DNA of 28,046 nucleotides from DAOUMU01 sp034409055 (lineage in GTDB: Bacteria; Chloroflexota; Anaerolineae; 4572-78; J111). Position 1 is the stretch's first letter. Every line of letters starts with the position of its first letter. Positions 15,378 to 23,403 of this stretch are shown one piece after another. The translations under genes were made by a program, and so were the position numbers. The stretch spans positions 1-28,046 of the forward strand of contig DAOUMU010000387.1 of assembly GCA_034409055.1 (NCBI GenBank), written 5' to 3'. The notes under the pieces are model-generated. The model was given only the letters and a program-made list of their open reading frames with translations. It was not told the origin of the DNA and made no database searches.

Positions 15378-17904
15378 GGTTATCACCGACAAAAATAAAC
15401 GGCGCACCCTGGCCCTGAGTATGGGCCTGTTCTTGTTTGCCATTTATCTCTTCAGTTATCGGGGTGGTTTTCACTCTGTTGACGAAGTGTCTATGTTTGC
15501 GGTCACTGAAAGCCTGGTTAAATTTGGTCGGGTTCATACCGACCAAATTGCCTGGACCCAGTGGACCACAACTCAGGCCGAAGCCCAAGGTTTTTTTGGC
15601 CTGGATGGCCATGTTTACTCCAAAAAGGGGTTAGGGCTTTCATTGGCGCAAGTGCCGTTCTATTGGCCAGGGCTGATCTTGCCCAATGTGGGTATGTTGC
15701 AAACTGTTTCGCTACTTAATGCCTGCATTACGGCAGTCACTGGCCTGATTCTCTTGATGTTTGTCTGGCGTCTCAATTTCTCTACCGCGACAGCAGTGAT
15801 CACTACCTTGATCTATGGTGTAGCCACGATAGTATTTATCTACGCAAAGTATTTGTTCAGCGAACCCCTGGCCGGTTTTCTGTTATTGCTAGCGGCCTAT
15901 ATGCTATTTACCTACCGGCAGGAAGGTGGCCTGCGGCACGTGGCCATTGCCGGACTGGCGGCTGGGTTAACCGTCTTGACCCGGGCCAACAATCTCTTTT
16001 TGTTACCGGTTTTTGGGTTATATCTACTTCAGGGAATCGGCGAACCCATACCCAAAAAGCGGGCACAGGCAGGGCAGGTGTGGCGAATAGGCAAATTCGC
16101 TCATTCGCTCATTCGTCCCCTGGCGGTGTTTGGGCTGGCGTTGGCCATTCCTGGAGTGATCCTGATGGGCTACAACGCGACTCGCTCCGGTAACCCCCTC
16201 CAGACGGGTTATGACCTGACCCTGTTTTCGCCAAATGTTCTTCTGGGACTCTACAAGCTACTTTTCAGTCCGCTGCGCGGCCTGTTTATTTATTCGCCCA
16301 TTTTGCTCCTGAGCCTGCCGGGGTGGTGGCTTTTGCGGCGGAGCCAGGCCGCCGAAGCCTGGCTCTTTGCCGGTCTGGTCGGGGTAACCATTGGCCTTTT
16401 CTCGGCCTGGTCCTCCGGCGAGGGCCTCTCGTGGGGCAGTCGTTTTCTGGTGCCTGTTGTACCTTTTTTTGTTATCAGTTTGGTCCCGATTATCGAGCAA
16501 GTAGCAGGTGGCAGGGTAGCAGGTAGCAGGGTAGCAGGTAGCAGGGTAGCAGGTGGCAAGGTCGCAAGTGGTAGGGTAGCGGGTGGCAGGGTAGCAGGTG
16601 GTAAGGTAACGGACGAAGTACCTGATGCTTTACGCAACACGCAACACACCGCCAAAGGCACGCAAGCGACACACAACACGCCGCCAAGGGCACGCAAGCG
16701 ACACGCAACACGCAATACGCAATACGTTTTACGTTTCACGTTTTACGTTTTACTCCTCGCCTCCTTCGTCATCCAACTCCTGGGCATTACCATCAACCCC
16801 TGGGTATTCCTGACCCGGCTTCAAACCGATTTTGGGGGTGAGTTCTTTCTGGAAAACACGGCAGCCCTCTACAATTTCCGTTACAGCCAGATTGTTGGCC
16901 AGCTTCAATCTTGGTCACTCTCTAACTCCGACCTGGCCTGGTGGCAATCGTGGGGTTTTGATGGGCTGGCCTTTGGCTTGAGTCTGGTCCTGATTTTATT
17001 TTCCGGTTGGCTTTTGTGGAGTAGAGTGGCAGGAGAAAAAATGAACAATCTCGCCTCTAGCCCCTGGCTCATCTACGTTGCTATTCCCATCACCATCCTG
17101 GTTACTTATATCCTGCTGGTTCGTTACTACCAAACCGACCGGCAATTCGGCCCACCTGACGATGGTTATACCCGGGCCCTGAATACCATCCTTAGCCAAG
17201 CAGCCCCGAATGATCAAATCGTTAGCGTGACCCAATACCATTATCACGTACCCATGAACCGTTTCAAAGCCCAGATGCCGATCATCGGTTTTGCTCAACA
17301 AGCCTGGCCACCACCGGAGACGGCCATGCCCCTCTTAAAAGCGACCACCTCGGGCCAAAATACGTGGTTGGTGACCATCGGCTTCCCACCCGCAGCCCCG
17401 GACAATGCCACCGAGCAATGGCTGACCCTCAACACCTTCAAGGCCAGCGACGAATGGTTTGACGACGTCCGCCTGGTGCGTTACACTGCCGAACGACCAA
17501 CGACCAGTTGGCCCATCGACACCACTCTGGGCCAGGAGATCCAGTTGATTGAAGTCAGCCTGGTCGACTCGCTCCAAGCAGGGCAGACGCTACCGGTCGA
17601 GTTCATTTGGCTATCCCTGCGCCAACCCAGCACCAACTACAACCTCTTCCTACAACTCCTGACCGCCGAGGGAGCCTTGGTAGCCCAACATGACAACCCG
17701 CCCAACGGTGGTTATACCCCTACCTCGACCTGGCTGCCAGGCCAGCAAATTCGGGATCATCACGCCCTGGTTCTACCAGCGGACTTACAGCCGGATCATT
17801 ACCGGCTGATTGCCGGTCTGTACGACCCAAACACCGGGGAACGGCTGCCTGTGACCGAAAGTGGTGACTTTGTGGAATTAGGTAATATTAATGTTCAACG
17901 TTAA
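15355..17904 (+). CDS. GT39-like membrane glycosyltransferase with Ig-like C-terminus (first of three)
   Basis: An 849-residue integral membrane protein of the GT-C fold (PMT/ArnT-like). After the first helix (about 17-35) the extracytoplasmic loop has the acidic pair Asp43-Glu44 (SVDEVSMF), the usual catalytic position for transfer from a polyprenyl-phosphate sugar. Many helices follow to about residue 600. Residues about 715-849 form an extracytoplasmic beta-sandwich that recurs in the next and the last gene of the operon (motifs FLQLL, WLPGQQI, YRLIAGLYDPNTGERLP). Two repeat-derived insertions lie between predicted helices: about 228-253, and about 383-467 with seven VAGGR-type pentapeptides followed by RNTQ-type sequence. 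The start ATG at 15355 overlaps the pentapeptide gene; the ATG at 15367 is an alternative. Acceptor unknown. Confidence 0.82.
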   Translation: MAQPMKGEVITDKNKRRTLALSMGLFLFAIYLFSYRGGFHSVDEVSMFAVTESLVKFGRVHTDQIAWTQWTTTQAEAQGFFGLDGHVYSKKGLGLSLAQVPFYWPGLILPNVGMLQTVSLLNACITAVTGLILLMFVWRLNFSTATAVITTLIYGVATIVFIYAKYLFSEPLAGFLLLLAAYMLFTYRQEGGLRHVAIAGLAAGLTVLTRANNLFLLPVFGLYLLQGIGEPIPKKRAQAGQVWRIGKFAHSLIRPLAVFGLALAIPGVILMGYNATRSGNPLQTGYDLTLFSPNVLLGLYKLLFSPLRGLFIYSPILLLSLPGWWLLRRSQAAEAWLFAGLVGVTIGLFSAWSSGEGLSWGSRFLVPVVPFFVISLVPIIEQVAGGRVAGSRVAGSRVAGGKVASGRVAGGRVAGGKVTDEVPDALRNTQHTAKGTQATHNTPPRARKRHATRNTQYVLRFTFYVLLLASFVIQLLGITINPWVFLTRLQTDFGGEFFLENTAALYNFRYSQIVGQLQSWSLSNSDLAWWQSWGFDGLAFGLSLVLILFSGWLLWSRVAGEKMNNLASSPWLIYVAIPITILVTYILLVRYYQTDRQFGPPDDGYTRALNTILSQAAPNDQIVSVTQYHYHVPMNRFKAQMPIIGFAQQAWPPPETAMPLLKATTSGQNTWLVTIGFPPAAPDNATEQWLTLNTFKASDEWFDDVRLVRYTAERPTTSWPIDTTLGQEIQLIEVSLVDSLQAGQTLPVEFIWLSLRQPSTNYNLFLQLLTAEGALVAQHDNPPNGGYTPTSTWLPGQQIRDHHALVLPADLQPDHYRLIAGLYDPNTGERLPVTESGDFVELGNINVQR
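16036..16112 (+). repeat. In-frame repeat block in first GT39 gene
   Basis: Contains GGCGAA, GGGCACAGG and the 18-base AGGGCAGGTGTGGCGAAT that also occurs in the YfhO gene near 21284, then repeated CATTCGCT. It encodes a basic loop (KKRAQAGQVWRIGKF) between two predicted membrane helices. The vocabulary matches repeats elsewhere in the window. Confidence 0.6.
16501..16754 (+). repeat. Composite in-frame repeat cassette in first GT39 gene
   Basis: Seven 15-bp units of the type GTAGCAGGTGGCAGG (16501-16605) encode VAGGR/VAGSR. A spacer follows, then ACGCAAC/ACGCAAG-type heptamers (about 16630-16723), then ACGTTTY heptamers (16724-16754). The whole block stays in frame and adds about 85 residues between two membrane helices. 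Its last 25 bases are found inverted at 5317-5341. Confidence 0.85.
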
Positions 17905-17916
17905 AACGTTCAAGCT

Positions 17917-20727
17917 ATGAAATTACCAACCACTCCCCAAAAACTCATCATCCTGGGGCTAACGCTGTTGGCATTTTGGTTACGGGCCTATCGGCTTGAT
18001 TTCCAAAGCTATTGGATCGACGAAGCCTGGACGGTTTATTATGCCCAATTCTCCCTCGATGAGATGTGGCAGTTGCTGCGCACCGCAGAAGCTCATCCCC
18101 CCTTTTATCATCCATCAACCATTTACTGGCTGCGGTGGGTGGGGGAGAGCGAATATGCAATGCGCTTTTACGCCCTGGTATTTGGGGTGCTGGCCATACC
18201 GCTTACTTATCGTCTGGGTAAAGACCTGGGGGACGACCGCTTGGGCCTGGTAGTGGCCCTGCTAATGACCGTGGCTCCTTACCAAATCTGGCATTCGCAA
18301 GAGGCGCGCATGTACAGCCTGCTCACTGCTGCATCGACTCTCAGCATGTGGGGGTTTGTCAACCTGTGGCGGCGGGGTGGCTGGGGCTGGTGGTTGGTCT
18401 ACGTAGTTGGTACCGAATGGGCCATTACGTCCCATTACCATGGCCTGGCACTCATAGGGATTCAGGGCCTCTTCTTGCTGCTGACCTGGCGTCGCCACTG
18501 GCGGCGCTACCCGGCCTGGGGGGGGACTCTGGTTATTATTTTTCTACTTTACCTGCCCTGGCTCGTCTTTAGCTGGGATTTATTGCGCAATCGCACCAAC
18601 TGGGTGGAGCAAACCACGCTTTGGGACACCTACGTTCGTAGTGCCATTGCTTACAGCACCAACGAACTGGTACCTCGTGCTCAGGCCATTCCCCTGGTGC
18701 TTATTTTTGTGGCCGTGTACGGATTGGGATTGGTCTATGCCACCCGTCGCCGTTGGGGGGCATGGTCTGGTCGGGAGATGTTAGCCTTGTTGTTGGCTTA
18801 CACCATCGCCCCTAATTTTGCCACCTGGCTTTACGGCGAGTTGCAGGCCACTGCTTATTTTGAGCGATACCTGATTTTGGTCCAGGTGGGCTACTTGCTG
18901 ACCGTGGCGATGGGTATCCTGGCCGTAGCGGATGGTTTGCCAACCGTCATCGCCTGGGTAAAGTCAAGAGTTAGAACAGCAAAGCAGCCAAACAAAAAGG
19001 AATCTCAACGGAAATTATCACTCCCCAACTTTGGCGCCCGGGGGGCCGCCTATCTCGTGGCTACCTGCCTTCTCCTCCTGCTTATCGGCATCAATGGGTG
19101 GGTGCTAAACCATCATTATTTCGATCCCGTTTATGCCAAACCTGACTGGCGGGCCGTGGTTAAAACGATTGAAAATTTCAGTTTGCCCGGTGATGCCATC
19201 GTCCTGACCGGGGATGGGGGAGAGAAGGTTTTTGACCTTTATTACCGGGGCAATTTACCGGTCTATTCTAGCTTTAACACCCCCGTACCCCCCCCGGATG
19301 AGGCCCGCCAGATTATAGCCGATATTGCCGCTACGTATGAGCGGGTCTGGTTTACGCCTTACGGGGCTGATATCGACACAATTCTGGAAAGTTGGCTGGC
19401 CCATAACGCTTATCCCGCCTGGCACAGTTGGTTGGGCCGCAAACGGCTGGCCCTGTATGGCAGCAGCATGGTCACGACCGACCGGCTGGAAACCCTGAAT
19501 ATCACCTTCAGTGACTCCCAGGGGCAGGCACTGACTTTGGTCAGGGTGGCTATTATGCCTGATGAAACCATCGCCGCCGGTGATCTACTGCCCCTTCAAT
19601 TGACCTGGCAGACCGATACGCAGCTAGCGCACGAGTATCAACTGTCGCTGCGCCTGAGTAATGGTCGGGGCGACATCTTTGCCCAGAGTGACTGGCCTCC
19701 CCTGGCCGCTGCTGGCAGCACCTCCACCTGGTCACCCCACCAGCCCATTACCGACCGCCGTAGCCTGTGGTTACCACCCGACATACCACCCGGCCATTAT
19801 GTACTGCAATTTGTCGTTTATGACCCATCAACCGGCCAAATGCTTGGCCGACCGGCCCTTATTACCAACATCCCGGTTGGTCCGGCTAAAACTGTGGTTC
19901 CCCCAGAGGCTCTGGCTATTCCCAACCGGACGCAGCAATCTTTGGGGGATTTGACCGTAGTGGGGTATGCCTTACCGGAAAAAATACAGCCGGGGCAGGA
20001 AATGTGGCTCTGGCTCTACTGGCAAGTCCAACCGGCCGCAGCTTCTAAATTGGCCGGAGGTTCACTCCGCCTGAGTCTAAGCAGCCAGGGCGAGACGGTG
20101 ACCACCGATTTTCGCCTGGTCGACCCGGTTGGTCCTCTGGCCTCGTGGCAACCGGGCCAGGTGCGGCGAGCTGTGTATCACCTGCCGACCAGTCCCCGCC
20201 TGAGCGGTGAAACGGGCCAGGTTAAACTGGCCCTGATATCTGCAGACGGACAAGTCGAAGCCGAAACCTCCCTGGCTCAAATCGCCTTGGCAAGCCGCTC
20301 CCGGCAATTTGAGTTGCCCCCCATAGCCTATACCACTGAGATTACCCTGGGCCAACCGACCGTGATCAAACTGATTGGCTATGATTTGCCGGCAACCCCT
20401 GTTAAACCAGGCCAGGCCCTGCCGGTCACGCTTTACTGGCAAGCCGAGGCGGAAATGGGGGTCAATTACACGGTTTTTGTGCAGTTGTTGAACAGCACCG
20501 GGCAGGTGGTAGCCCAGGTAGATTTGCCGCCCCAGGGCGGGGCGGCTCCGACCACCACCTGGTTACCCGGCGAAATCCTGACCGATCCGTACAGCCTCGC
20601 CTTGCCCAATCTCCCCCCCGGTGGCTATCGCCTCATTACCGGCCTGTACCACGCTGCTACGGGAGAGCGCTTGCCGGCAACTTCGGGCGGTGATTTTGTG
20701 GAGTTAGGGCAGGTTACGGTAGAATAA
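17917..20727 (+). CDS. GT39-like membrane glycosyltransferase with three C-terminal sandwich domains
   Basis: A 936-residue GT-C enzyme. The N-terminus is canonical for bacterial protein O-mannosyltransferase-like GT39: Asp35-Glu36 in SYWIDEAW, AHPPFYH at 59-65 and SQEARMY at 127-133. About a dozen helices extend to about residue 400. A soluble part with NHHYFDPVYAKPDWR begins after the last helix and probably faces outside. From about 535 to the end there are three consecutive beta-sandwich domains (about 535-650, 665-790, 795-936); the last closely matches the C-terminus of the preceding protein. Gene spacing is 12 bases upstream and 3 bases downstream. The ribosome site is poor, consistent with translational coupling. 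It lacks the large repeat cassettes of its neighbours. Substrate and acceptor unknown; a polyprenyl-linked sugar donor is expected from the family. Confidence 0.87.
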   Translation: MKLPTTPQKLIILGLTLLAFWLRAYRLDFQSYWIDEAWTVYYAQFSLDEMWQLLRTAEAHPPFYHPSTIYWLRWVGESEYAMRFYALVFGVLAIPLTYRLGKDLGDDRLGLVVALLMTVAPYQIWHSQEARMYSLLTAASTLSMWGFVNLWRRGGWGWWLVYVVGTEWAITSHYHGLALIGIQGLFLLLTWRRHWRRYPAWGGTLVIIFLLYLPWLVFSWDLLRNRTNWVEQTTLWDTYVRSAIAYSTNELVPRAQAIPLVLIFVAVYGLGLVYATRRRWGAWSGREMLALLLAYTIAPNFATWLYGELQATAYFERYLILVQVGYLLTVAMGILAVADGLPTVIAWVKSRVRTAKQPNKKESQRKLSLPNFGARGAAYLVATCLLLLLIGINGWVLNHHYFDPVYAKPDWRAVVKTIENFSLPGDAIVLTGDGGEKVFDLYYRGNLPVYSSFNTPVPPPDEARQIIADIAATYERVWFTPYGADIDTILESWLAHNAYPAWHSWLGRKRLALYGSSMVTTDRLETLNITFSDSQGQALTLVRVAIMPDETIAAGDLLPLQLTWQTDTQLAHEYQLSLRLSNGRGDIFAQSDWPPLAAAGSTSTWSPHQPITDRRSLWLPPDIPPGHYVLQFVVYDPSTGQMLGRPALITNIPVGPAKTVVPPEALAIPNRTQQSLGDLTVVGYALPEKIQPGQEMWLWLYWQVQPAAASKLAGGSLRLSLSSQGETVTTDFRLVDPVGPLASWQPGQVRRAVYHLPTSPRLSGETGQVKLALISADGQVEAETSLAQIALASRSRQFELPPIAYTTEITLGQPTVIKLIGYDLPATPVKPGQALPVTLYWQAEAEMGVNYTVFVQLLNSTGQVVAQVDLPPQGGAAPTTTWLPGEILTDPYSLALPNLPPGGYRLITGLYHAATGERLPATSGGDFVELGQVTVE

Positions 20728-20730
20728 CTT

Positions 20731-23403
20731 ATGAAACGCTGGTCCCGCCTTGATTGGTTGATCATCATTATTTTCGCCGGGCTGGTGGTGCTCTTTTACT
20801 GGCGCATCTTGACCCCTGACCTGGATGACCGCCAATCCTTTCCGCCCGGCGATTTTAGCGCGCAGTTCTGGGCTTTTGCCACCTTTGAAATGCGAGAGCT
20901 GAGCGCAGGGCGGTTGCCCCTGTGGAATCCCTATACCTTTGCCGGGTCGCCCTTCTGGGCCGACGTTCAGGCAGCGGTCTTTTATCCGCCCAGCCTGCTG
21001 ACTCTCCTCTTATCCGCGCCGTGGGGTTTCTCCCTATTTGCCCTGGAAGTCGAAGCCATTGCTCACTTCTGGCTGGCGGCCACCTTTATGTATCTTTTCA
21101 TCCGCCAAATCACCCACAGCCGCGCTGCCGCCGTTATTGCCGCGCTCACCTTCACTTTTAGTGGCTATTTGACCGGCTACCCCAGCCAACAACTGGCCGT
21201 GTTAGAGGCCGACGTGTGGCTGCCACTGATTTTGTTCTTTATCTACCGGGCGAATGAGCGAATGGCGAATCGGCGAACCCACAGGGCAGGTGTGGCGAAT
21301 GGCGAACGACGAACCCGCAGGGCAAGTGCGGCGAATACCCTACCAAGCACAGGTCAGCCAGCCAGCCAACCAACCAACCAACTAACCGACCAAACCTCCC
21401 CCCTTCCCCCCCTTCTCTTGGCCGGTGCTGCCTGGGGTATGACTCTCCTGGCCGGTCACCCCCAAAGCGCTCTCATTGTGGCTTACATTAGCATCGTCTA
21501 TCACTTTTTCCTCCGGCTAACTATGGGTCAAGTGTCAGGTGGCAAGGTTGCAGGTAGCAAAGTAGCAGGTAGCAAGGTGGCAAGTGGTAGGGTGGCAGAA
21601 GAAACACTCGATAGCCCACGCAACACGCAACACGCAACACGCTTTCCGCTTCCCGCTTCCCGCTTCCCGCTCACCGCTCTCCGCTCCACACTCCACGCTG
21701 CGCTCTTCTTGACCACCGGCCTCGCCCTGGCCGCGATCCAATTCATCCCGGCTGTGGAGTACACCCTCCTGTCCGTTCGGGCTGCGGGTATCTATGATAA
21801 GATGTCCGGTGGCTTCCCCATTACCGACGTGATCCAGGTGCTGCTCCCCGGCCAGGTGAGCTTTTACTCGCCGCTGTACGTCGGCGTGGTCGGACTCATC
21901 CTGGCCGTGTGGGTCACATTTGCCGCGCCCAACCGGCAGACCACCTTCTGGGCCAGCGTCGCTTTCATCGCTTTGCTGATTTCATTTGGGGGCAACACGT
22001 TTCTCTACAGTCCGCTCTATCTTTTCACTCCCGGCTTTTCCATCTTCCGTGGCCAGGAACGCTGGGCCTTTGCGGTCGCTTTTAGTTTGTCGGTTTTAGC
22101 TGGTTACGGGTTCAAGGCACTGGTGTGTCAGGTGGCAGGTAGCAGGGTAGCAGGTGGCAGGGTAGCAGGTAGCAAGGTGGCAGGTAGTAGGGTGGCAGAA
22201 GAAACACTCGATAGCCCACGCAACACGCAACACGCAACACGCAATACGTTTCACGTCTCACGTCTCACCCAATACCTTCTCTTTTTTGCCCTTCTGCTGA
22301 TTTTCCTCTTTTTCTACGGCCTGAACGACACCGGTTGGACTCCGGACAGTCCCTTCTATGGCCTCCTGAACGCAGCGACTTTGCTGACTCTGCTGCTGGT
22401 GCTGGCCTGGCTGCTGTGGAAATTCGCTTCTCATTTACCCTTAACCCTCTTCACTGTTTTTACGGCGGCCCTGATTTGCCTCGATTTGTTCACCGTCAAC
22501 TGGCAAACAAATCTCTATCCTGAGCGACCGGAATGGCACACCCAAATGCCAGCCGCTGTCGCAGCCATCAAACAAGACGCCGCCGAGTCCCCAGATGAAC
22601 CTTACCGGGTCTACAACGAATTTCGCTTGTACGACAACTACGGCCTACCTTTTGAAATCGAGGACTTGTGGGGAGCCAGCCCCCTCCGGCCTGACCGCTA
22701 CGACAAATTCCTGGCCCCACCCATGCCCATTGAGCGCACCTGGGAACTGCTCAACGTCAAATATGTCATCACCTGGCGTCAGGAACTGTACGTGCCCTCA
22801 ACCATTATTCATCAAGAACCGGCGGGCGACGACACGACCTACGTCCATCGTCTCCATGAAGTCGGGCCCCGCGCCTGGCTGGTGTCACGGGCCGAAATCG
22901 CCGCTGATCCAACCATCCTCCAAAAAATCGCCGATCCCACCTTCGACCGCTGGCAGATTGCCCTGCTCGAACCCGGTGCCGAACCTTTCGTCGAGCGAAT
23001 TAGGGAATCAACGAATGGCGAATACCCTACCGGGCACAGGTCGGCGAATGGCGAATTGGCGAATGACGAATCAACACGCAACACGCAACACGCAACACGT
23101 TTCATTCACCCTTCACCCTTCACCCTTCACGTCACTACGCCTACCCCCGCCCTTCTCATCCTCAGCGAGCCTTACTACCCCGGCTGGCAGGCCATCGTCG
23201 ACGGCCAACCGGCTGCTCTCCTTCGGGCCGATTACATCTTGCGGGCTGTGCCGGTTCCGGCCGGTGAGCATACCGTGGAGTTGACCTTCCGCCCCCTAAC
23301 CTTTATTATTGGGGCGGTTATTAGTGTTGTAGCCGTGCTTATCATCACGGCAATGTTTATCTTACAACGCGTCAAACGTGAACCCACAGAGCAAAGGACG
23401 TGA
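20731..23403 (+). CDS. YfhO-family GT-C membrane protein
   Basis: An 890-residue polytopic protein with the YfhO signature: after helix 1, GDFSAQFW, then GRLPLWNPYTFAGSPFWADVQ and FYPP in the first outer loop, and the C-terminal soluble part with LSEPYYPGWQAIVDG and VPAGEHTVELTFRP before a last helix. YfhO proteins in Firmicutes act as GT-C enzymes adding sugars to teichoic acids with a CsbB-type partner; no such partner is seen here, so only glycan transfer from a lipid-linked sugar can be suggested. Four repeat-derived insertions (about residues 174-221, 268-320, 468-513, 761-801) make up about a fifth of the protein, most of them between predicted helices and rich in Arg/Lys. It starts 3 bases after the previous gene and its TGA overlaps the next gene's GTG. 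Confidence 0.87.
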   Translation: MKRWSRLDWLIIIIFAGLVVLFYWRILTPDLDDRQSFPPGDFSAQFWAFATFEMRELSAGRLPLWNPYTFAGSPFWADVQAAVFYPPSLLTLLLSAPWGFSLFALEVEAIAHFWLAATFMYLFIRQITHSRAAAVIAALTFTFSGYLTGYPSQQLAVLEADVWLPLILFFIYRANERMANRRTHRAGVANGERRTRRASAANTLPSTGQPASQPTNQLTDQTSPLPPLLLAGAAWGMTLLAGHPQSALIVAYISIVYHFFLRLTMGQVSGGKVAGSKVAGSKVASGRVAEETLDSPRNTQHATRFPLPASRFPLTALRSTLHAALFLTTGLALAAIQFIPAVEYTLLSVRAAGIYDKMSGGFPITDVIQVLLPGQVSFYSPLYVGVVGLILAVWVTFAAPNRQTTFWASVAFIALLISFGGNTFLYSPLYLFTPGFSIFRGQERWAFAVAFSLSVLAGYGFKALVCQVAGSRVAGGRVAGSKVAGSRVAEETLDSPRNTQHATRNTFHVSRLTQYLLFFALLLIFLFFYGLNDTGWTPDSPFYGLLNAATLLTLLLVLAWLLWKFASHLPLTLFTVFTAALICLDLFTVNWQTNLYPERPEWHTQMPAAVAAIKQDAAESPDEPYRVYNEFRLYDNYGLPFEIEDLWGASPLRPDRYDKFLAPPMPIERTWELLNVKYVITWRQELYVPSTIIHQEPAGDDTTYVHRLHEVGPRAWLVSRAEIAADPTILQKIADPTFDRWQIALLEPGAEPFVERIRESTNGEYPTGHRSANGELANDESTRNTQHATRFIHPSPFTLHVTTPTPALLILSEPYYPGWQAIVDGQPAALLRADYILRAVPVPAGEHTVELTFRPLTFIIGAVISVVAVLIITAMFILQRVKREPTEQRT
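21250..21393 (+). repeat. In-frame repeat block 1 in the YfhO gene
   Basis: GGCGAAT-type heptamers are repeated (GAATGGCGAATCGGCGAAC), mixed with CAGGGCAGGTGTGG and TACCCTACC words, followed by a tetranucleotide run CAGC/CAAC (about 21355-21390). It encodes a hydrophilic stretch between two membrane helices. GCGAATACCCTACC at 21331-21344 recurs at 23018-23031. Confidence 0.7.
21532..21690 (+). repeat. Composite repeat cassette 2 in the YfhO gene
   Basis: Four 15-bp units (21532-21591) encode V-S/A-G-G/S-K-type pentapeptides. Then come GTGGCAGAAGAAACACTCG, ACGCAAC heptamers to 21642, and CGCTTCC heptamers (about 21646-21680). Bases 21587-21642 are identical to 22187-22242. Confidence 0.85.
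22132..22270 (+). repeat. Composite repeat cassette 3 in the YfhO gene
   Basis: Four 15-bp VAGSR-type units (22132-22191), the same spacer and ACGCAAC heptamers as cassette 2, then ACGTTTC/ACGTCTC heptamers ending near 22270. Bases 22187-22242 are an exact 56-bp direct repeat of 21587-21642, offset by exactly 600 bases. Confidence 0.87.
23011..23132 (+). repeat. In-frame repeat block 4 in the YfhO gene
   Basis: GGCGAAT heptamers and TACCCTACCGGGCACAGG, then three ACGCAAC heptamers (about 23073-23098), then three CCCTTCA heptamers (about 23105-23130). It encodes a hydrophilic stretch just before the conserved YfhO C-terminal domain. Confidence 0.75.

Noticed and set aside
16490..16739. Minus-strand frames rich in LPPATL repeats
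   Set aside because: They are the reverse translation of the 15-bp repeat array; the plus-strand frame belongs to a complete membrane protein gene.
16501..16754. CRISPR-like array
   Set aside because: Units are only 7-15 bp, contiguous without unique spacers, in frame within a gene, and no cas gene is present.
16724..16754. parS-like site (GTTTCACGT) near ParA genes
   Set aside because: Only about 11 of 16 bases match the parS consensus, the right half is not palindromic, and the match comes from the ACGTTTY heptamer array.
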